NCBI GenBank assembly: GCA_029260795.1
Contig: JAJDCO010000031.1
Span: 145,006-209,005 of the forward strand
Direction: 5' to 3'
Length of the DNA: 64,000 nt
Source: Planctomycetota bacterium
GTDB taxonomy: Bacteria > Planctomycetota > OFTM77
Shown here piece by piece: positions 42,402-50,171 of this stretch. The position numbers and the translations under genes were made by a program. Each line of letters starts with the position of its first letter. The stretch's first letter is position 1. A model generated the notes under the pieces. That model saw only the letters and a program-made list of their open reading frames with translations, made no database searches and had not been told where the DNA came from.

Positions 42402-43769
42402 ATGCTCAGCGCCCTGCTCCTGACCCTGCTCGGAGTCGCCGTCGACGACGTCAGCTACACGCGCGACGTGCGGCCGATCCTTCAGAAGCACTGCACCGGC
42501 TGCCATCAGCCGGCCAAGCGAGAAGGCCGCGTCGATCTCACTTCGGCCGCTGCCATCCTCGCCGGCAACGAGCTCGGCTCGGAGCTCATCGTGCCTGGCG
42601 ATCCCGAAGAGAGCCCGCTGATCTGGGAGATCGTGTCGGAAGACGGCGAGCCCCCGGCGATGCCCCAAGACCGACCGCCGCTGTCGAAGGAGGAGGTCGA
42701 TCATCTCCGCGCCTGGATCGCGGCCGGTGCCGTCGATGACACGCCAGAGGATCGGGTGACCGTCGATGCCGAGCGCCCACCGGTCTACGCGCAGCCGCCC
42801 GTGCTCAGCGACGTCGACTTCTCGTCGGACGGCGCCTGGCTCGCCGTGTCGGGATATCACGAGACCCTTCTCTACGACGCGACGACCTTTGAGCTGAATC
42901 GACGGCTCATCGGCACCTCCGAGCGCATCGAGTCCCTGACGTTCTCGCCGGATGGGGCTCGCCTCGCGGTCGCCGGTGGCTCGCCCGCGCAGTTCGGCGA
43001 GATCCAAGTCTGGGACGTCCAGACCGGGGAGCTGCTGCTCTCCGAGGTCGTGACCGCGGACTGCTTGTTCGGAGCGAGCTGGTCTCCCGACGGAAGGCTG
43101 ATCGCCTTCGGCGACGCGGACCACATCGTGCGGGTGATCGAGGCCAAGAGTGGCAAGAGGGTCCTTTTCCAAGGTGCGCATGGAGATTGGGTGCTCGATA
43201 CGACCTTCTCGGTCGATGGCTCGCATCTCGTCTCCGTCAGCCGGGATCGTTCGATGAAGCTCATCGTCGTGGCGAGCCAGCAGTTCGTCGACAACATCAC
43301 GAGCATCACACCGGGTGCGCTCAAGGGTGGCCTGGCGGCGATCGATCGTCATCCCGAGCGCGACGAGCTGCTCACCGGAGGCGCTGACGGCGAGCCGAAG
43401 ATCTACCGCATGTTCCGCGAGAAGAAGCGGGTCATCGGGGACGACTTCAATCGGCTCAAGAGCTTCGAGCCGGTGCCTGGGCGCGTCTTTGCGGTCGAGT
43501 ACGCGCCGGCCGGAGACCGCATCTTGGTCGGCAGCAGCGCCGGCAGCACCGGTCAAGTGCGCGTCTACCAGGTCGAGGACGGCGAACTGGTCTGGAAGCG
43601 CGATCTCCTGACGCCGATCTACGCGGCCTCCTTCGACGCCGAAGGCACACACGTTGCCGTCGGGGGCTTCGATGGTCGAGTTCGCATTCTCGCCGGCGAC
43701 ACCGGCGAGCTCGTTCGAGAATGGTCCGTCCAGCCGGAGGCGCCGGCCGCAGGGGAGTCCGAGAGATGA
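42402..43769 (+). CDS. Planctomycete-type cytochrome c fused to WD40 repeats
   Basis: 455 residues. A short hydrophobic start (MLSALLLTLLGVAVDD) precedes a PSCyt1-type cytochrome domain with the heme motif CTGCH at 31-35 and LRAWIAAGA near its end (about residue 110). Residues 125-450 are WD40-like beta-propeller repeats (SDVDFSSDGAWLAVSGYHETLLYDA, ESLTFSPDGARLAVAGG, ASWSPDGRLIAFGDADHIVRV, FSVDGSHLVSVSRDRSMKL). The protein probably sits in the periplasm and exchanges electrons with the proteins of its operon (inference). It starts ten bases after the DUF1501 stop, and its TGA overlaps the next ATG. Confidence 0.92.
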   Translation: MLSALLLTLLGVAVDDVSYTRDVRPILQKHCTGCHQPAKREGRVDLTSAAAILAGNELGSELIVPGDPEESPLIWEIVSEDGEPPAMPQDRPPLSKEEVDHLRAWIAAGAVDDTPEDRVTVDAERPPVYAQPPVLSDVDFSSDGAWLAVSGYHETLLYDATTFELNRRLIGTSERIESLTFSPDGARLAVAGGSPAQFGEIQVWDVQTGELLLSEVVTADCLFGASWSPDGRLIAFGDADHIVRVIEAKSGKRVLFQGAHGDWVLDTTFSVDGSHLVSVSRDRSMKLIVVASQQFVDNITSITPGALKGGLAAIDRHPERDELLTGGADGEPKIYRMFREKKRVIGDDFNRLKSFEPVPGRVFAVEYAPAGDRILVGSSAGSTGQVRVYQVEDGELVWKRDLLTPIYAASFDAEGTHVAVGGFDGRVRILAGDTGELVREWSVQPEAPAAGESER

Positions 43770-46700
43770 ACAAGATCAGACTGATCCTCGCGGGTGTCTT
43801 CGGAGCGATGTCGCTCTTTGCAGGCGGGAGCTCTGGAGCGGAAGACTCGGATCGCTGGGTCGCGCTGGAGACCCTCCCCGCGCGCCTCGATCTCGAGAAC
43901 CGCTTCGAGTACGCACAGCTTCTCGTGACCGCGATCGACGCCGACGGTCGGCGCCGTGACGTGACGCGTGAGGTCGAGCTCAGCGCTCCGGACTTCTTGC
44001 GCCTCGACGCGCGGGGCCTGGTGCGCCCGACCGGCGACGGGATTGGCGAGCTGCGTATTCGGCTCGGTGAGCTCGAGGCGGTGGTGCCAGTGCAGGTTCG
44101 AGGAACGTCCGCGGAGTTCCAGCCGAGCTTCGTGCGAGACGTCATGCCACAGCTCGCCAAGCACGGCTGCAACAGCGGCACCTGTCACGGCGCGGCCAAG
44201 GGCAGGAACGGCTTTCAGCTCTCGCTGCGCGGTTACGATCCGATCCAAGATCATCGTGCGTTGACCGACGACCTCGCCGGACGTCGCTTCAATCGATCGG
44301 CGCCGGAGCGCAGCCTGTTCCTCCTCAAGCCGACGGCCGAGGTACCCCACCAGGGCGGTCAAGTGCTCGAGCCGCAGCAAGCGGACTATGAGCTGCTTCG
44401 GTCGTGGGTCGCATCGGGCGTGCCGTCGGACGTCGGCAAGACGACGCGAGTCACCTCGATTCGCATCGGGCCCGAGGAGCCGGCGCTGGAGCAGCCGGGC
44501 TTCGAGCAGCAGTTCGCGGTCTGGGCGAGCTACGACGACGGCAGCGAGCGCGACGTCACGGCCGAGGCCTTCTTGACGTCGAACGACACCGAGGTCGTCA
44601 CGGTCGATGGGGCCCTCGCCCGCTCCGTGCGACGTGGCGAAGCAGTCCTTCTCGCCCGCTACGAAGGCAGCTACGCATCGCGTCCGGTGTTCGTGATGGG
44701 CAATCGTGAGGGCTTCACTTGGAAGCCAGTGCCAACCTATGGCGAGGTCGATCGCCTGGTCTACGACAAGCTGCAGAGCATCCAGACGCTGCCGAGCGAG
44801 GTCTGTACGGACGCCGAGTACCTGCGTCGCGTGATGCTCGACCTCACCGGGCTCGTGCCGACCTTGGCGGAGGTTCGGGGCTTCCTCGCCGACAGCCGCG
44901 ACTCGCGCCTGAAGCGAGAGGAGCTCGTCGACCGGCTCATCGGCTCCCCGGACTTCATCGAGCACTGGACCAACAAGTGGTCGGACCTGCTGCAGGTGAA
45001 CCGGAAGTTCTTGGGCGAGGCTGGGGCGCAGCGGCTCCGCAATTGGATCTACGAGCAGGTCGCCAGCAATCGACCCTACGATCAGTTCGTGGAGGAGCTG
45101 CTGACGGCGAGTGGGCCGACGACCGAGACCCCGCCGGTCGCCTACTACAAAGTGCTCCGCGAAGCGGACGTGGTGATGGAGAACACGACCCAGCTCTTCT
45201 TGGGCGTGCGCTTCTCGTGCAACAAGTGCCATGACCATCCCTTCGAGCGCTGGACACAGAACGATCACTGGCAGCTCGCCGCTTACTTTGCCCAGGTCGG
45301 TCGCACCGACATCGAGGGCTCACCGAAGATGCCTCGCAACGGGACCACTCCGCCTAACGAGCCGACGCCGGCATTCGAGGAGCGCATCTTCGATGCGGAC
45401 GAAGGCGAGGTCACGCATCCGGGGACGGGCCAGTATGCGCCGCCGCGATTCCCGTACGAGCACGGCGGAGACATCCCGAGTTCGGTGCCACGCCGCGAAC
45501 AGCTTTCCGCTTGGTTGACGGCGCCGGAGAACCCTTACTTCGCTCGCAGCTTTGCCAACCGGCTCTGGAGCTACTTCCTCGGAGTCGGGCTGATCGATCC
45601 GGTCGACGACATCCGGGCGAGCAATCCACCGAGCAATCCCGCACTGCTGACCTACTTGACGGGCGAGCTGCTCGAGAGTGGCTTCGATGTGCGGCACGTC
45701 ATGCGATTGATCGTGACGTCGAGGACTTATCAGCACGGCATCGAGGCCGGAGACTGGAACCGGGACGACACGCGCAACTACTCGCATTGCTTCGCCCGGC
45801 GATTGCCGGCCGAGACGCTCTACGATGCCATCGCGCGGGCAACCGGCTCCGTGACGCACGTGCCGGGCTACCGCCACGGAACCCGTGCCGCAGCGCTGCT
45901 CGATCCGGCCGTGCCGGTGAGCTTTCTCGATCTGTTCGGTCGGCCGCCGCGCGAGAGCGCCTGCGAGTGCGAGCGCGTGAATCGTGTCTCGCTGGGCCAA
46001 GCATTGAATCTCGTCAACGGCGAGACGCTGGCGGGTGCCATCGAAGATCCGAACAGTGCGATCGTCGACCTGGTCCGCATCGAGCGCAACGCAAACAATG
46101 TCATCGACGAGCTGTACATCCGGTTCCTCGGACGGCCGGCGACGGCGGACGAGCAAGCGCAGCTCTCTCGGGAGCTCGATCCGACGCGGCCCGAGAACAT
46201 CGCGGCCCTGAAGCCGGACCAGGCGCGCGATCTGCAGAAGCGCTGGATCGATTGGGAGATGGCTCAGAAACCTTCGCTCTGGCAGCCGGTGAGCGTGCGG
46301 TCAGCCGCGACAACCGGAGGGGCGACGCTCGAGGTGCTCGAGGACGGCTCGCTCCGCGCGGGTGGTGAGAACCCCGAGCGAGTGACCTACGACTTGGTGC
46401 TCAACACGAATCTCACGGGAATCACCGGTGTTCGCCTAGAAGCGCTGCCGGACGACGGTCTGCCGGCCAAGGGGCCGGGTCGCGCCGAGAACGGCAACTT
46501 CGTGCTGCATGAGCTTCGTGTGATCGCACTCGGGGCGCGTTCACCGCTCGCCAACCGGCGGGTTGCCTTCAGTCGCGCCACGGCGAGTTTCTCTCAGGAG
46601 GGTTGGCCGGTTGCCCAGGCGATCCAGCCGAACGACAAGGGCTGGGCGGTGTCGCCGCAATTCGGTCGCATGCATCAAGCCGCGTTCGAATCGAAGGACG

Positions 46701-47011
46701 ACATCGGCTTCGCGGGCGGCACGCAGCTCGTCGTGAAGATGGTCCAGAACTATGGGGGTCAGCACACGCTCGGACGGTTCCGACTGCAGGTCACGCAGTC
46801 GCCGCGCCCCGTGCGAGTCTCGAGCCTCCCCGCGAATGTGCAGGCAGCGTTGCAAGTCCCGCGCGAGCAGCGCACCGCTGAGCAGCAGGCGCTGTCCTTC
46901 CGACAGTTCATCGCCACCGACAAGCCGATGACCCAAGCCCTCCGCCTCGCCACCGCCCAGGACTTGGTATGGGCCTTGGCGACCAGCCCGGCGTTCTTGT
47001 TCAACCGGTAG
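43766..47011 (+). CDS. DUF1549/DUF1553 (PSD1-type) protein with cytochrome-like motif
   Basis: 1081 residues. After a signal peptide (MNKIRLILAGVFGAMSLFAGG), a Big2-like domain spans about 25-110. A PSCyt1-like segment follows with CNSGTCHG near 136-142, spaced wider than CxxCH. A DUF1549 domain (about 335-510) holds a true CNKCH heme motif in FSCNKCHDHPFERWTQNDHW, and DUF1553 (about 575-860) shows NRLWSYFLGVGLIDPVDDIR and RLIVTSRTYQ. The last 200 residues form a beta-rich domain. The family is almost restricted to Planctomycetota and relatives, and the function is unproven. It overlaps the WD40-cytochrome gene by four bases (ATGA) and ends the operon. Confidence 0.92.
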   Translation: MNKIRLILAGVFGAMSLFAGGSSGAEDSDRWVALETLPARLDLENRFEYAQLLVTAIDADGRRRDVTREVELSAPDFLRLDARGLVRPTGDGIGELRIRLGELEAVVPVQVRGTSAEFQPSFVRDVMPQLAKHGCNSGTCHGAAKGRNGFQLSLRGYDPIQDHRALTDDLAGRRFNRSAPERSLFLLKPTAEVPHQGGQVLEPQQADYELLRSWVASGVPSDVGKTTRVTSIRIGPEEPALEQPGFEQQFAVWASYDDGSERDVTAEAFLTSNDTEVVTVDGALARSVRRGEAVLLARYEGSYASRPVFVMGNREGFTWKPVPTYGEVDRLVYDKLQSIQTLPSEVCTDAEYLRRVMLDLTGLVPTLAEVRGFLADSRDSRLKREELVDRLIGSPDFIEHWTNKWSDLLQVNRKFLGEAGAQRLRNWIYEQVASNRPYDQFVEELLTASGPTTETPPVAYYKVLREADVVMENTTQLFLGVRFSCNKCHDHPFERWTQNDHWQLAAYFAQVGRTDIEGSPKMPRNGTTPPNEPTPAFEERIFDADEGEVTHPGTGQYAPPRFPYEHGGDIPSSVPRREQLSAWLTAPENPYFARSFANRLWSYFLGVGLIDPVDDIRASNPPSNPALLTYLTGELLESGFDVRHVMRLIVTSRTYQHGIEAGDWNRDDTRNYSHCFARRLPAETLYDAIARATGSVTHVPGYRHGTRAAALLDPAVPVSFLDLFGRPPRESACECERVNRVSLGQALNLVNGETLAGAIEDPNSAIVDLVRIERNANNVIDELYIRFLGRPATADEQAQLSRELDPTRPENIAALKPDQARDLQKRWIDWEMAQKPSLWQPVSVRSAATTGGATLEVLEDGSLRAGGENPERVTYDLVLNTNLTGITGVRLEALPDDGLPAKGPGRAENGNFVLHELRVIALGARSPLANRRVAFSRATASFSQEGWPVAQAIQPNDKGWAVSPQFGRMHQAAFESKDDIGFAGGTQLVVKMVQNYGGQHTLGRFRLQVTQSPRPVRVSSLPANVQAALQVPREQRTAEQQALSFRQFIATDKPMTQALRLATAQDLVWALATSPAFLFNR

Positions 47012-47059
47012 GATCACTTCGGACCGTCGGCTGCAGCCGTCTACGCATTGTTTTCGACC

Positions 47060-47111
47060 TGACGGACTCCGTTCGGGTCTCTGTTCCTGTTCCGGTTCCT
47101 ATGGACCGCCG
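47060..47111. repeat. Dispersed intergenic repeat, copy 1
   Basis: TGACGGACTCCGTTCGGGTC, then CTGTTCC-type hexamers, then GGACCGCCGG. Copy 2 lies at 50056-50114 beyond the next gene, and a diverged piece at 36373-36394. The hexamer TGTTCC varies in number between copies. Confidence 0.75.
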
Positions 47112-47236
47112 GCGCTCCGATCGGGAAGCCGGTCGGGGCGGGGGGAGACGCGCGCTCGACCTCGGGTTGAAACTCGGTAGATTGGGAGAAGGGAAAGGGG
47201 CTCGGCTCGAGAATCGAGGCTGACAGGAGAAACGGG

Positions 47237-49777
47237 ATGCAGTCGCGAGTCGTCGTCGTCGGTGTCTTGGTATTGATCATCGCGGGTGTCGCGGCCGTCG
47301 CCTTCTGGCTCTTGAGCGAGACCTCGGGCACCTCGACCGGCGCGCTCGATGTCGATGTCAGCCACACCGAGCCTGCGGAGCTGGCCCGACTGGCGCGGGA
47401 GACTGAGGAGGCTCCGACCGCGGACGAGTTGCAGCCGTCCGAGGAAGACGCCGACGACGCAGCTCCGACCGAGCCCACGAAGCCGATCGAGTCGCCGGCG
47501 ATCGTGCGAGGTCGCTGCATCGCTCAGGAGACCGGCCTGCCCTTGGCCGGCTGCACGGTCAAGTTCTCCGGCAGTCCCTCCAACTCGCAGAAGATGGCGC
47601 TGCACGGACCTGTGGATTGGAAAGCGCCCGAGCCGGTCGTGACCGAGGCGGACGGCGTCTTCGAGATCGAGTTCGAAGCGATGCCGCCCTATCAGCACTC
47701 TCTGGATATCCAAGCCGAGGGGCGCGTGCCGCGGACGGGCCGCTGGGGAGCCTTCGCGCCGGATCAGATCGAGGACCTCGGTGACATCCCGATCTCGCGT
47801 GGTGCCAACGTGCAGGGACAGGTTGTCGATACGCGGGGCTTTCCCGTCGAGAAAGTGGGCGTCTCGATTCAGAATCTCCCTCTGCCCGTGCGGAACGACA
47901 TGGCCGCCAACAGCTCGCGTTCAGGATGGAGTGAAGCCGACGGGCGCTTCACGGTCAGCACTCCCATACCGTTCGGGACTTGGCCGCTCCGCGTCAACGG
48001 CCGTCGGAGCGGATACCGACATGTCTCCCCCGATTCGCTGACGATCGAGGAAGGCGCCGCGGCGATCGACCTCGAGGTCGTCGTCGAGCAGCTCCAGTCG
48101 ATCTCGGGCCGGGTCCAGGACGAGAACGGCAATCCCCTCGAGTCCCGCATCTACTTGGGATCCAGTGCCGGCTCGACCTGGACGCGCGAGGACTCGACGT
48201 TCTTGCTCTACGGCTCCGGAGACCCCGTGATCTTCAAGTGCGAGAGACCCGAGCTCTACGAGCCCCTCGAGGACGATCGTGCCTTTGAGTGGGGGACGAC
48301 CGACATCGTGCTCACGATGCGACGCGCCCTCTCGTTCGAGCTCACGGTAGTCGATGCCGACACTCGCCAACCGATCGAGGACTATGCCGTCCAGTGCTTC
48401 GCGAAACGGGCTCGTTGGAGCAGCAACCGAGAGCCTCGCCACGGTGGACACCACCCGGGCGGCAAGGTCACGGTCGACGGCGTCTGGCGGGGCGAGTGCG
48501 TCCTGCGAGTCGTCCCCAAGGACGCGAAGTACTGGTTCAGCGATGTGATCGAGTTCGAGGCGGCCGATCCCGGCATCGACCCCATGACCGTGGAGCTGGC
48601 ACCGCTCCTACCGGTAGTCGTGCGCGTTGAAACGCCGAGTGGTACGCCGGTCGTCGGAACGCTCGTCGAGTTGATCGACAGCCCTTCGGAGTCCATTAGC
48701 GGGCGGGAATACATCCGCAAGCGGACGCAGAACATCGACGCATTCTTCGATCGCCAAGGCCAGGGCGGCGTCATGGTGATGAGCGAGGGCCACACGGACG
48801 CGGAGGGGAGGGTCACTCTCGCTCGTCGGCCCCAGGTCGACCTCTTCGCCGTTCGGGCGCTCGGACCCGGTCATCTGCCGGCAGTGTTCGTGAAGCAGCT
48901 CGCGCCGCCTCCCGGTCAACCGCTCGAGGTCACGGTTTCGGCTGGAGCAACGCTGAAGGGTCGGCTACTCGGCAGCGGCTACCGGGAGTATCCGGGCGAG
49001 TGCTCGCTGGCTCTCGTCTCACCGGAGGTCCGTATCACGGGCCGCGACGCGATTCCGATCGGCCCGGAGGGCGAGTTCGAACGCACCGACTTGCCGCCCG
49101 GCTCCTTCGAGGTCTTCCTCCGCACTTTGATCCACATGAAGTCGGACGGCGGCGGATCGCGTTCTTCCATCGACCTCGCTCCTTCCTTGGGCCAGGTCGT
49201 GCTCGAGGAAGGAAGCGTGACGGAGGTGTCATTCGACACCGGGCTGCTCCAGTCGGCGACGTTGACGGGAAGGGTGCTCGTCGACGGGCAGGCCCCGGCG
49301 GGGGCCCGCGTGACTCTCCAAGGGCGCGGATTCTCGTGTGGGCAGTACGTCCCCGATCCCGAGGGAGCCTTCCTTGCCGAAGGGCTTCCACCTGGCAGCT
49401 ACACGCTTTCTCTGTCGGTCAACGCCTCCGAGGCCTCGAGGCCCCTTCAATACCACAGCGGGGATTCGATTACTCTGGACGCGGGAGCTCGCCTCGAGCA
49501 CACGTTCCAATTGGATCATCGCGTCTTCCGCGTGCGGTTGCTCGAGGAGGACGGCGAGACACCCGCCTCGGAGACTCCCTGCTCGTGGATGACGGGTGAC
49601 TGGTGGCACGAGGCCGAGACAGATGGCCAAGGCTGGCTGAAGATCGAGCCCGCCCCGCTCGGTCCCATCCATCTTCAGGTGCGCGGAAAACGGTTCGGTC
49701 CCTTCGAGATGCCGGACGGCGAGACGGAAGCCACGATCGACGTTCGCGTTTCGCCTAAAAACTCCGATGGTCGCTGA
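47237..49777 (+). CDS. Large membrane-anchored protein with carboxypeptidase-regulatory repeats, second copy
   Basis: 846 residues. It opens with a signal anchor (VVVVGVLVLIIAGVAAVAFWLL), followed by an acidic linker to about residue 85 and then beta repeats of the CarboxypepD_reg type: VRGRCIAQETGLPLAGCTV, VQGQVVDTRGFPVEKVGVSI, ISGRVQDENGNPLESRI, LKGRLLGSGYREYPGEC and LTGRVLVDGQAPAGARV. No catalytic motif is seen. The architecture equals that of the protein at 33143-36169, though the repeats are more diverged. Likely role: surface or periplasmic stalk. The start is the ATG at 47237. The gene is bracketed by two copies of a dispersed repeat, 126 bases before its start and 278 bases after its end. 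Confidence 0.85.
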   Translation: MQSRVVVVGVLVLIIAGVAAVAFWLLSETSGTSTGALDVDVSHTEPAELARLARETEEAPTADELQPSEEDADDAAPTEPTKPIESPAIVRGRCIAQETGLPLAGCTVKFSGSPSNSQKMALHGPVDWKAPEPVVTEADGVFEIEFEAMPPYQHSLDIQAEGRVPRTGRWGAFAPDQIEDLGDIPISRGANVQGQVVDTRGFPVEKVGVSIQNLPLPVRNDMAANSSRSGWSEADGRFTVSTPIPFGTWPLRVNGRRSGYRHVSPDSLTIEEGAAAIDLEVVVEQLQSISGRVQDENGNPLESRIYLGSSAGSTWTREDSTFLLYGSGDPVIFKCERPELYEPLEDDRAFEWGTTDIVLTMRRALSFELTVVDADTRQPIEDYAVQCFAKRARWSSNREPRHGGHHPGGKVTVDGVWRGECVLRVVPKDAKYWFSDVIEFEAADPGIDPMTVELAPLLPVVVRVETPSGTPVVGTLVELIDSPSESISGREYIRKRTQNIDAFFDRQGQGGVMVMSEGHTDAEGRVTLARRPQVDLFAVRALGPGHLPAVFVKQLAPPPGQPLEVTVSAGATLKGRLLGSGYREYPGECSLALVSPEVRITGRDAIPIGPEGEFERTDLPPGSFEVFLRTLIHMKSDGGGSRSSIDLAPSLGQVVLEEGSVTEVSFDTGLLQSATLTGRVLVDGQAPAGARVTLQGRGFSCGQYVPDPEGAFLAEGLPPGSYTLSLSVNASEASRPLQYHSGDSITLDAGARLEHTFQLDHRVFRVRLLEEDGETPASETPCSWMTGDWWHEAETDGQGWLKIEPAPLGPIHLQVRGKRFGPFEMPDGETEATIDVRVSPKNSDGR

Positions 49778-50171
49778 GACGGTGGAGGCGCTTTTTGGAA
49801 TTGCGCTCAGCTCAGGCCGCCGCGGGAGAGATTGACATGAGCCCTCCTTCGCGCCGAGCATTCATGGCGGTGGGTTCGCCGTCATGTGCAAGAAGCTCGA
49901 AGGTGGAAGAATGAGGACGCTCGCCCCACGCCTCGTGATTCGTGGAATCTCCGGGCGACGTCTCGTCCGATCCTTGGGACTGCGACCGCTCTCTCGTCGA
50001 TGTGAGGTGAAGGCATCGCGGCCCGCCGGAACGCGTTGAACTTCAACGTTCGACGTGACGGACTCCGTTCGGGTCTCTGTTCCTGTTCCTGTTCCTGTTC
50101 CTTTGGACCGCCGGGGCGAAGCCGGCTGTCCGAGGCGACGATGACGCGCGACGCCGGAACCTGCCGGGCCG
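49778..50171. other. Intergenic region between convergent genes, with dispersed repeat
   Basis: 394 bases. The only feature noted is repeat copy 2 (50056-50114). No hairpin with a strong stem was found. Confidence 0.45.
50056..50114. repeat. Dispersed intergenic repeat, copy 2
   Basis: Shares about 30 identical leading bases with copy 1 (47060), then carries four TGTTCC hexamers before GGACCGCCGG. The same strand orientation as copy 1 makes this a direct pair around the 47237-49777 gene. Confidence 0.75.
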
